NCBI GenBank assembly: GCA_903891335.1
Contig: CAITDX010000010.1
Span: 1-12,947, forward strand
DNA from: an uncultured bacterium
GTDB taxonomy: Bacteria; Patescibacteriota; Microgenomatia; UBA1400; PJMF01
Direction of reading: 5' to 3'
Length of the DNA: 12,947 bases
The position numbers and the translations under genes were made by a program. The number at the start of each line of letters is the position of its first letter. Within the stretch, counting starts at the first letter, position 1. This document shows, piece by piece, positions 1 through 5,802 of the stretch. A model generated the notes under the pieces. That model was given only the letters and a program-made list of their open reading frames with translations. It had not been told where the DNA came from and did not search any database.

Positions 1-2
1 AT

Positions 3-1388
3 ATTATCAAAGAATCAAAAAGTGCTAGTAAAGATCAAAATAGACCTTTGTTTGCCCAAATGCTAGAAAGAATTAGAAATGGGGAGGCTAATGCTATTTT
101 AGTGGTTCACGCTGACCGACTAGCTAGAAATTTAATTGATGGCGGATTTATTATCAAACTAATACAGGAAGGAACTTTAAAGGAGGTTCGCACTCCAACC
201 TCAGTTTGTAATAATGTTCAATCTTTAATGCTTATGTGTTTTGAGTTTAGCTCCGCCTCTCATTTTTCAAGAGACTTATCGGTTAAAGTGAAGGCAGGCA
301 ATGAAAGTAAACTGTTAAAAGGGGAGTATCCGTCTTATGCTCCGATTGGTTATGTCAACATAATTCCTGGCAATGGAATTGAGCCAGATCCAATTAGAGC
401 ACCGTTTATTACTAGAGCTTTTGAATTATTTTCTAGTGGAGAATATTCGATTAAAACTTTAGCCAAGAAACTTTATGAAGAGGGTTTTAGGTCTAGAAGT
501 GGCAAGAAAGAATACACTTCTCAGATTCATAGAATGCTAATCAATCCAGAATATTACGGAGTGATCAGAAGAAAAGGTCAATTGTATTCTGGCAAACACA
601 AGCCGCTGATTTCAAAAGCTTTATTTGATCAAGTTCAGAATATTATCTTTGATCGAAGTAGACCCAGAAAACAAAAACGTGATTTTGTTTATAGAGATTT
701 TTTAATCTGTGAAGAATGTGGTTGTAAAATAACGGCAGGAATAGCTAAGGGTAAATACATTTATTATCGCTGCACAAATGGTAAGGGTAGTTGCAAGCAA
801 CATAAAATATATTGGGACACTGATCATATTAAAAATGAGTTCAAACAATTTTTTTCTCAATTTGAGTTAGATCCAAAAAGAGCAAATTTATCATTTGACC
901 TTTACAAGAAAAAGAAATTAGCTGAATCAAAACAAGATAATAATTCTCATTTAGCTATTGAGCAACAAATCAAAAATTTAGAAAACAGATTAAAAAAGTT
1001 GGAAGATATGTATCTTGATGATCGCATTTCAGTAGAAAGATTTGATCAAAGAAAAATAGATTATCAAAATGAATTGGCTCAATTACAAGTCATTAATAAA
1101 CAAAAAGTTAAGCAAGATGTCGTCCATACTTTGGAACTTGCTGAAGAGATAAAAAATGAGTCTATACAGCTATCTTTTTTATTTGAGAACGGAGATGACA
1201 AAATAAAAAGAGATTTAATGAAATCTGTACTTTGGAACTCCAATTATTTGGATGGAAAAATTACTTCTACCAGACTAACAAAGCTATGGAAACCGTTGGA
1301 AAATCTCAACAAAATTGACGATATTGAAATCTGGCGGAGGGACAGGGATTCGAACCCTGGAGGAGCTTTTACACCCCTGGCGGTTTAG
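3..1388 (+). CDS. Large serine recombinase (resolvase/integrase family), 5'-truncated by the window
   Basis: Site-specific DNA recombinase of the large serine family, which cuts and rejoins att sites to integrate or excise a mobile element. The frame is open from base 3, so the true start and the catalytic serine lie outside the window; the TTG at 48 is not a real start. Visible in order: the end of the resolvase catalytic domain with HADRLARN (about 108-131), the recombinase DNA-binding domain (APIGYVN at about 340 to LFDQV at about 635), a zinc ribbon (CEEC near 709-720, then RCTNGKGSC near 770-800), and a charged coiled coil (about 950-1100). The last residues (RRDRDSNPGG...) are antisense translation of a tRNA. 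Base composition is AT-rich: rows 541-600 and 901-960 hold 22 and 14 G+C of 60, against 31 of 60 in the glycosidase gene at 2941-3000. This fits a transferred element. Family certain; the target being the adjacent tRNA-Ser is inferred. Confidence 0.93.
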   Translation: MIKESKSASKDQNRPLFAQMLERIRNGEANAILVVHADRLARNLIDGGFIIKLIQEGTLKEVRTPTSVCNNVQSLMLMCFEFSSASHFSRDLSVKVKAGNESKLLKGEYPSYAPIGYVNIIPGNGIEPDPIRAPFITRAFELFSSGEYSIKTLAKKLYEEGFRSRSGKKEYTSQIHRMLINPEYYGVIRRKGQLYSGKHKPLISKALFDQVQNIIFDRSRPRKQKRDFVYRDFLICEECGCKITAGIAKGKYIYYRCTNGKGSCKQHKIYWDTDHIKNEFKQFFSQFELDPKRANLSFDLYKKKKLAESKQDNNSHLAIEQQIKNLENRLKKLEDMYLDDRISVERFDQRKIDYQNELAQLQVINKQKVKQDVVHTLELAEEIKNESIQLSFLFENGDDKIKRDLMKSVLWNSNYLDGKITSTRLTKLWKPLENLNKIDDIEIWRRDRDSNPGGAFTPLAV

Positions 1389-1423
1389 TAAACCGCTGCA
1401 CTCGGCCACTATGCGATCCCTCC
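1332..1423 (-). tRNA. tRNA-Ser with anticodon ACT (CCA encoded)
   Basis: Class II tRNA. The acceptor GGAGGGA (1417-1423) pairs with TCCCTCC (1336-1342), followed by discriminator G and an encoded CCA (1332-1334). The D stem is GCA/TGC. The anticodon stem GCGGT/ACCGC encloses the 7-base loop TTACTAA, so the anticodon is ACT (plus-strand 1387-1389). A long variable arm (AGGGG/CTCCT) identifies serine, and the T arm is CAGGG-TTCGAAT-CCCTG. The second tRNA-Ser in the window (5648-5733) has the normal GCT and no encoded CCA. A34 in a serine AGY-box tRNA is highly unusual. The 3' half of this gene overlaps, in antisense, the end of the serine recombinase gene, so it may be derived from the mobile element. 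Confidence 0.93.
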
Positions 1424-1453
1424 GTGTGCGCCTCAGTGAATGAGGAATTTCCT

Positions 1454-1462
1454 ATTGTAACA
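1454..1462 (-). promoter_or_regulatory. Extended -10 promoter for tRNA-Ser(ACT)
   Basis: On the minus strand the sequence reads TGTTACAAT, a TGn extended -10 with a 5/6 match to TATAAT. It would start transcription about 24 bases before the tRNA 5' end. No convincing -35 is visible. The spacing resembles the promoter of the other tRNA-Ser in this window. Confidence 0.5.
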
Positions 1463-1479
1463 AAAAGCAGTCAGAAAGC

Positions 1480-2487
1480 CTAGCTCTGCTTGGCTTTGCT
1501 CAGATAAAGACTGATGGCAATTAAGCCTAGCCACAGTGCGCTGGTGCGAGCAAGTGTTTGCCAATCGAGTTGCGCAGTGACGAGGCTGTAGAGCAAGCGC
1601 AGACCCAGGGTGTGAGCGAGAAAAATCAGATACGAATGCCGACCAAGAAACGTAAGCATTGAGCTGATCGCGGTCCAAATTTTCCCTGACAGTGTCTTAG
1701 CACTAATCAGACTGAGATTAAGCAGAAGCGTCATGGGCACAATACTTAGCTTGGTGAATTTCAATACCGGCAGAGGGTCAATCCCAGCATTAATCTGTCG
1801 TTGTGCAATCCAAACCACGAGTCCAACTGTGCCAGCACTCAGCCAGGGCGCAAGACGAATCAGCCAAGTCGGCATTTGTCGCTCGTAGAGGTACATGCCA
1901 GCGACAAAATAGACAATCCATGACAGTCCAAAGACATACTCAAAGCGTTCATTATTACTGGTGCCTGAAATGAACAAGTGATAATAGCTCAGTTGTGCTA
2001 GCAGCGCGACCAAGAGTACCCAAGATAAGTGCATCCGATAGCGCCACAGCAGCGGAAATAGCAGGTAAAACTGCAATAACACAATCACAAAATAAAGTTG
2101 ATAGTCGGCCTGACCAAAGAGCAGCTGCACCCACAGTGACATTGGTTGATTGAAAAAAGACCAGGTAGGTACTGATTTAATGATGAGGATCGAAGCCAAA
2201 CTCCAGATTAAATAGAGTGGTAGTAGTTTGCCAGCGGCATGTTTGAGGAAACTTAGATAGTTGATGTGTGTATGATCACGATACTTATACATCAAGCCAT
2301 AACCTGAAATGAGTAAAAAAGCAGGTACACAAAAGCGTGCTAGTTGATCGATGCCGATGAAAAATAACTGCCATCTCCCATGATAAATACCTGGTAAATA
2401 GGCCAAAACATGCACCAGTACCACGGCGATAATCGCCAAGCCTTTGATGCTTTGACTGCGCTTGAGTGACAGGGTGATGACGGACAT
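1480..2487 (-). CDS. Membrane acyltransferase, acyltransferase 3 family (OafA/YrhL-like)
   Basis: Integral membrane O-acyltransferase that would move an acyl group, usually acetyl, onto a surface sugar or lipid-linked glycan. The 335 residues are almost entirely hydrophobic helices, about ten segments. The N-terminal segment has the family histidine (H26 in VVLVHV) and an arginine followed by a helix ending in SGY (R51, then FCVPAFLLISGY at 52-63), as in Acyl_transf_3 proteins. Length is normal for the membrane domain alone, without an SGNH extension, although an SGNH hydrolase is encoded two genes upstream. It is the last gene of the murL-SGNH-glycosidase series, 77 bases after the glycosidase gene, so it may be co-transcribed. 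The ATG at 2487 is the first plausible start. Acyl donor and acceptor cannot be told from the sequence. Confidence 0.85.
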   Translation of the reverse strand: MSVITLSLKRSQSIKGLAIIAVVLVHVLAYLPGIYHGRWQLFFIGIDQLARFCVPAFLLISGYGLMYKYRDHTHINYLSFLKHAAGKLLPLYLIWSLASILIIKSVPTWSFFNQPMSLWVQLLFGQADYQLYFVIVLLQFYLLFPLLWRYRMHLSWVLLVALLAQLSYYHLFISGTSNNERFEYVFGLSWIVYFVAGMYLYERQMPTWLIRLAPWLSAGTVGLVVWIAQRQINAGIDPLPVLKFTKLSIVPMTLLLNLSLISAKTLSGKIWTAISSMLTFLGRHSYLIFLAHTLGLRLLYSLVTAQLDWQTLARTSALWLGLIAISLYLSKAKQS

Positions 2488-2564
2488 GACTGATTAATTA
2501 TAGAAGTTCTTGGTTGAGAAAACTATGTGCTGCTTGCTTTGCGTTGCTTACTTTGACCACCGTA

Positions 2565-3461
2565 TTAGTCATCGTGATTGTAGCGATCAAAAAGTTCAAG
2601 ATAACGCTGATCCCCTTGTTGACTACGATAGAGCCAATATTCAAAACCCCACAGCAAAATTTCAGCAACCGGCAGGAGCTTAGTTCGCTGCAGGTTCTGT
2701 TCAAGCAACTCGGGACTGATGCTCGCGGGATTATTTCCTAGATACGAAGCCTCATTTTTTTCCCAGGGCTCAGCTTGTAGTTCAGTAATCCAAATGGGTT
2801 TGCTACTTTGACTGAGGGTTTGCCGCAGCTTTGCTTCATTTTCTGGCCCAGTGTAGATGTGTTTACCTAGGATTGATCCTGCAAACTGACGATAGTAGAG
2901 ATCAATTCCGACAATATCTGCTAGCTCACTGGCCTGAGGTAAGAAACCTCGTCGACGGAGTGCGTTGCCCCAGAGAGTGAGTAGAATTGGTCTTGGATCA
3001 AGTTGTCGCACGAGGCTAATTTCTTGTTCAAGTAGTTGTGAGGAGATGTGTTCGTTAGTGGGGCCACTTGGATCAAGTGGTTCATTTTCAACTTGCCAGT
3101 GACTAATACAGCGATAGTGGCGCACATGAGTAATGGTGTGTCTGATGAAGTCAAGAAGTTTGCTTTGAGTTTCAGGATGTGAGCTGTCTTTGTGAGTGAT
3201 GAAATCAGGATAGTAAAATTCTGGCCAGCGCGGTGCTTTGACTCCGACGGTGAGTACAACATTTTGTTGGCGGCGCTCAAACACATCAAGCCACTCTTCT
3301 AGTGCGCGATAATCATAATGTGCGTTTCTTGATTCAATTTCCGACCAATAGCTACCAAGGCGAACGTAACTTAGGGAGCGACGGGATAATTGCTCGAGGG
3401 CAAAACTTGGCTGGATGCCGAGCCAAGCCAGGTGAGAATGACTGAGGGTAATACCAAGCAT
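2565..3461 (-). CDS. Clan GH-A glycoside hydrolase-like TIM-barrel protein
   Basis: Predicted retaining glycosidase of the cellulase/GH-A superfamily. The 298 residues carry the two landmark glutamates: the acid/base in WQVENEPL (E127 in the N-E-P signature at the end of strand 4) and the nucleophile in WITELQAEPW (E227, strand 7). A late WGFEYW (271-276) matches the aromatic strand-8 region. No signal peptide or membrane segment is seen, so it may act in the cytoplasm or be exported in an unrecognised way. It starts 17 bases after the SGNH hydrolase gene, which indicates an operon. Base composition (31 of 60 G+C in 2941-3000) is higher than in the upstream murL-like gene. The GH family number and substrate cannot be assigned by eye; inactive sugar-binding relatives exist but both glutamates are kept here. 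Confidence 0.75.
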   Translation of the reverse strand: MLGITLSHSHLAWLGIQPSFALEQLSRRSLSYVRLGSYWSEIESRNAHYDYRALEEWLDVFERRQQNVVLTVGVKAPRWPEFYYPDFITHKDSSHPETQSKLLDFIRHTITHVRHYRCISHWQVENEPLDPSGPTNEHISSQLLEQEISLVRQLDPRPILLTLWGNALRRRGFLPQASELADIVGIDLYYRQFAGSILGKHIYTGPENEAKLRQTLSQSSKPIWITELQAEPWEKNEASYLGNNPASISPELLEQNLQRTKLLPVAEILLWGFEYWLYRSQQGDQRYLELFDRYNHDD

Positions 3462-3478
3462 AGATGTCCATGGCTATT

Positions 3479-4114
3479 TTATGATACCTGGAGAATTTGA
3501 GCGAGGGTCGGCCACACCAGTTCTGCTAGTTGTTGGTGACCAAGATCGTTGAGATGAACACCATCTTCGCTATGGAGTGTGGAGGTGTTTTGACCAAGAA
3601 TCGACATGACTTCTACTTTGGGTAATTGATATTTATCGGCAATCTTTGTTATGACTGCGTCATAGTCAGCGAATGTTTCATTGCTGAAGAAGCTCCCCTT
3701 GAGTTCTTGGATGCCCGGCTTGATGGGAGCGATGCCAACCAGCACGATTTGATTCGTGTAAGTTTGACTGAGGGTAATGAGTTGTTCTAGGTTTGCCTGG
3801 TAAGTGGTGAGGTCGGTGAGTGAGGGGCCGTCGATGTGTTTCTTGCGCGTGTCATTGGCGCCAACGGCAATCACAATCACGGCTGGCCAATCAGGGCGAT
3901 GACGAGCGGCCATTTCTGCAGGGAAACGCTTGAGTAAGGCAGTGGAAGTGTCGCCACCAATACCGAGGTTATAGACTTGGAATTTTTGTTTGGTTGTGGA
4001 GTTGAGTTTGTGATGATGGAGCCTTTGCTTGAGACGATCACACCAGCCACCCTGGCTGTCCCAAGCTCCGTAAACGAGGCTGTCACCGAAGATGTAGATG
4101 CGAGCGGTTTGCAT
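3479..4114 (-). CDS. SGNH/GDSL-type hydrolase
   Basis: Ester hydrolase of the SGNH fold (lipase, acyl-esterase or O-deacetylase type). All four blocks are present in 211 residues: block I FGDSLVYG with nucleophile S12, block II GIGGDTS (glycine G53/G54), block III GANDTRK with N87, and block V DGVHLNDLGH with D184 and H187. Length is typical of a single-domain member. No signal peptide is seen, so the protein is probably cytoplasmic. Its start lies three bases after the murL-like stop codon and its end 17 bases before the glycosidase gene, so translation is probably coupled. With an acyltransferase and a glycosidase in the same series, an O-deacylase acting on a glycan is a reasonable guess; substrate unknown. 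Confidence 0.88.
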   Translation of the reverse strand: MQTARIYIFGDSLVYGAWDSQGGWCDRLKQRLHHHKLNSTTKQKFQVYNLGIGGDTSTALLKRFPAEMAARHRPDWPAVIVIAVGANDTRKKHIDGPSLTDLTTYQANLEQLITLSQTYTNQIVLVGIAPIKPGIQELKGSFFSNETFADYDAVITKIADKYQLPKVEVMSILGQNTSTLHSEDGVHLNDLGHQQLAELVWPTLAQILQVS

Positions 4115-4117
4115 AGT

Positions 4118-5419
4118 TTAGGCTTGATAGTTGTCTTCTATGATTTTAGTTAATTCTAGAGGTAAATGGGTAGGGACTTTTTGGATAGCATACACTTCCT
4201 GATGAAATTTTGCCAAATCATCAGCTATGAAGGGTCGTATCTTCTCAGTGAAATAACGGATAACGGGCTTGTTTTGAAAAGCACTGTTTTGAGCAAGTAT
4301 CTCAAGAGCTGTCCAAACCTCAATTTTTTCTCCAACACAATCGAGTGGTTTTTCTCCAGTGAAATCTTGAAGCGGCTTGAAGAGTTCTACATCTTGCAGT
4401 AAATCTCTAGAAAAGTACCTGCTTAAAAATTTTTCTGAAGTATGAACAAGGCTAACGAGATACGTAAAGGCACATTTGGCACAATTTGAACAAAAATTAA
4501 CTTCTGCTGTTGTGTGATTGCAACTCGTCCACACTTCTAAAAACTCTTCATCAACAAAGAGCTTTTTTGCAATGTTGATCTCATACAACCCAAAAAAAGG
4601 AGAATAGTAATTAAAATCTTGGGTCACACATTCATCCAGATAGTGATTGATTTTATCAGCAAAATGGATGCTTTTAATGTATTGGTGATTGATCATGTAG
4701 CCTTGATACATGAGATTAGGGTAGTTGGCGCTGTATTCATTGCCAATCATGACATACTTACAGCCAAGCAGCATGGTGTTGAAAATGAGGTGGGCCATGT
4801 CCACGCCACTGCCGAGGGTGGTTTCATATTTTTTCTTGAGTAGTGTAAAAACTTCTTGACGATTGGAGATGGTTTTGACCGTAGTAAACTGGTCTTTGAA
4901 TCGAGTGTACACTTTCTGTCGGTGCACATTCATTTCTGGATTGAGGAAAAATAAGAGTAGATCCTTTTCTTGTTTAAGAAGTTTGAGTAAAGTTAGTGAC
5001 TCTTTGCCGCCAGTGAGGCACAAAGCACGATGCTGTTGGTTTTCGAGTGAGATGAGGGGGAATGATTTACCATTTTGCTGAAATTTCCAATCGGCTGCAA
5101 GCAATGCTAAATCAAGTTGATACAAATACATTTTTTCTTTAGCCACCTCTTGGTAAAAACTTTGCCAAAATTTTTGTTGTGTGTCGTTGAGGGTGAAATT
5201 GATGATGATGTGGTCAGGCACAACTAGCTCTGCCAAATCAAGTAAATAGCACATGCCCAAATTAAATAAAATGGTTTGTTGAGCATTTGGTGAGAGTGAT
5301 GAAGACTTACTATGAGCCAAAGTGATGGTGTAGGTTTGTCCGTCAATGCGGTAGTTGAAATAATGAGTTTGCTCTCGAGAAGAGAAATCGGTAAATTCGA
5401 CGGTGTTGGCTCTTTGCAT
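4118..5419 (-). CDS. murL: MurL-like UDP-MurNAc-L-Ala-L-Glu epimerase family protein
   Basis: MurL epimerises the terminal L-Glu of UDP-MurNAc-L-Ala-L-Glu to D-Glu, an alternative to glutamate racemase in supplying D-Glu for peptidoglycan. The 433 residues show the pattern I recall for MurL: a PP-loop-like TGGKES (136-141), IGNEYSANY (225-233), an INHQY-K block (244-249), TSCN (298-301), a CSNCAKCAF cysteine cluster (C310, C313, C316), and ECVG/DCVG-type residues near 360. Length matches the family. It is the first gene of the operon and precedes the SGNH gene by three bases. Composition is lower in G+C than its neighbours: rows 4441, 4681 and 4921 have 20, 24 and 20 of 60, against 35 of 60 in the SGNH row 3841. 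Acquisition by transfer is possible. It could instead be a related ATP-dependent enzyme of unknown substrate, since no murD2 is adjacent. Confidence 0.75.
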   Translation of the reverse strand: MQRANTVEFTDFSSREQTHYFNYRIDGQTYTITLAHSKSSSLSPNAQQTILFNLGMCYLLDLAELVVPDHIIINFTLNDTQQKFWQSFYQEVAKEKMYLYQLDLALLAADWKFQQNGKSFPLISLENQQHRALCLTGGKESLTLLKLLKQEKDLLLFFLNPEMNVHRQKVYTRFKDQFTTVKTISNRQEVFTLLKKKYETTLGSGVDMAHLIFNTMLLGCKYVMIGNEYSANYPNLMYQGYMINHQYIKSIHFADKINHYLDECVTQDFNYYSPFFGLYEINIAKKLFVDEEFLEVWTSCNHTTAEVNFCSNCAKCAFTYLVSLVHTSEKFLSRYFSRDLLQDVELFKPLQDFTGEKPLDCVGEKIEVWTALEILAQNSAFQNKPVIRYFTEKIRPFIADDLAKFHQEVYAIQKVPTHLPLELTKIIEDNYQA

Positions 5420-5424
5420 GTGGG

Positions 5425-5430
5425 GTTATA
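5425..5430 (-). promoter_or_regulatory. Possible -10 element giving a leaderless murL mRNA
   Basis: TATAAC on the minus strand ends five bases before the murL ATG, which would place the transcription start at or next to the A of the start codon. No Shine-Dalgarno sequence precedes this ATG, which fits a leaderless message. There is no clear -35 and no TG extension, so this is weak. Confidence 0.3.
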
Positions 5431-5478
5431 TGGCTAATAGCTTATTCTTTTTTTAATTTGGCGGCAGCTCGTAGGCCG

Positions 5479-5575
5479 TCCGCCAGGAACTTCACTTCGC
5501 TTCGTTCTTGGCGGAGGCACTGCACTCTTCGAGTATTAGGAGGGTGTATCGGGCTTCGCTCGATTTACACTCTCC
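5479..5575. repeat. Intergenic palindromic element with two long hairpins
   Basis: Two strong inverted repeats lie in the spacer upstream of murL. The first pairs 5479-5490 with 5504-5515 (12 bp, one G-T pair, 13-base loop). The second pairs 5539-5554 with 5558-5575 (16 bp, two G-T pairs, a two-base bulge at 5564-5565, three-base loop). A small ACTC-TTC-GAGT hairpin sits between them. The spacer is G+C-rich compared with the AT-rich hairpin next to the tRNA. Neither hairpin is followed by a T-run on either strand, so they are poor terminator candidates and look more like a REP- or MITE-type palindromic element. Confidence 0.65.
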
Positions 5576-5588
5576 GTCAGGATTTGAA
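5511..5588 (-). repeat. Split partial copy of the tRNA-Ser(GCT) 3' end
   Basis: The 12 bases at 5511-5522 (GCGGAGGCACTG) are identical to 5647-5658, the acceptor 3' end of the neighbouring tRNA-Ser. The next bases of the tRNA, GGATTTGAA (5659-5667, T arm), recur at 5580-5588. Together a 21-base piece of the tRNA 3' end is duplicated 136 bp away, interrupted by 57 bp (5523-5579) that include the second hairpin. Duplicated tRNA 3' ends mark integration sites, so this may be an old att scar or a decayed tRNA. Confidence 0.5.
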
Positions 5589-5607
5589 ACAAACTCATTG
5601 TCTTTCA

Positions 5608-5647
5608 CATCATAAAAAATATCGATGAATCAATATTTTTTATGATG
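5608..5647. repeat. Perfect 15-bp inverted repeat abutting the tRNA-Ser(GCT) 3' end
   Basis: CATCATAAAAAATAT at 5608-5622 is the exact reverse complement of 5633-5647, with a 10-base loop. The right arm ends at the base next to the tRNA discriminator position (5648). In the tRNA transcript it would form an AU-rich hairpin straight after the mature 3' end. It could serve as terminator or trailer structure, but no U-run follows the stem on the minus strand, so this is not a standard intrinsic terminator. Confidence 0.8.
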
Positions 5648-5733
5648 CGGAGGCACTGGGATTTGAACCCAGGAACCGAAAATTTCGGTCAGGTTTAGCA
5701 AACCTGTGCAATTGGCCACTATGCGATGCCTCC
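5648..5733 (-). tRNA. tRNA-Ser with anticodon GCT (CCA not encoded)
   Basis: Acceptor GGAGGCA (5727-5733) pairs with TGCCTCC (5649-5655), discriminator G at 5648. The D arm resembles that of the other tRNA-Ser in the window. The anticodon stem CAGGT/ACCTG holds the loop TTGCTAA, so anticodon GCT, reading AGC and AGU. The long variable arm (CCGAAA...TTCGG) marks a serine class II tRNA. The T arm is CTGGG-TTCAAAT-CCCAG. After the discriminator comes CATCA, so CCA must be added by the nucleotidyltransferase. A perfect palindrome begins at the next base. Confidence 0.96.
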
Positions 5734-5755
5734 TTGTTATGCTTTAACAATCTGG

Positions 5756-5764
5756 ATTATACCA
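5756..5764 (-). promoter_or_regulatory. Extended -10 promoter for tRNA-Ser(GCT)
   Basis: The minus strand reads TGGTATAAT, a full TATAAT with a TGn extension, 22 bases ahead of the tRNA 5' end (start expected near 5749). No good -35 lies 16-18 bases upstream, as expected when the extended -10 is used. It sits between the tRNA and the stop codon of the upstream membrane protein gene. Confidence 0.65.
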
Positions 5765-5802
5765 GAAAATTGTGTGCTCAAAACCAGCCAAAGGAGCAAA
5801 AA

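Noticed and set aside
4619..5081. Plus-strand open frames inside the murL-like gene, and similar frames opposite the 577-residue gene (5734-6168, 6691-7038, 7105-7533)
   Set aside because: They are antisense to well-supported genes, show no protein family pattern and lack ribosome binding sites.
5576..5607. A third complete tRNA gene in the spacer
   Set aside because: Only fragments similar to a tRNA 3' end are present. No anticodon arm or matching acceptor strand could be folded.
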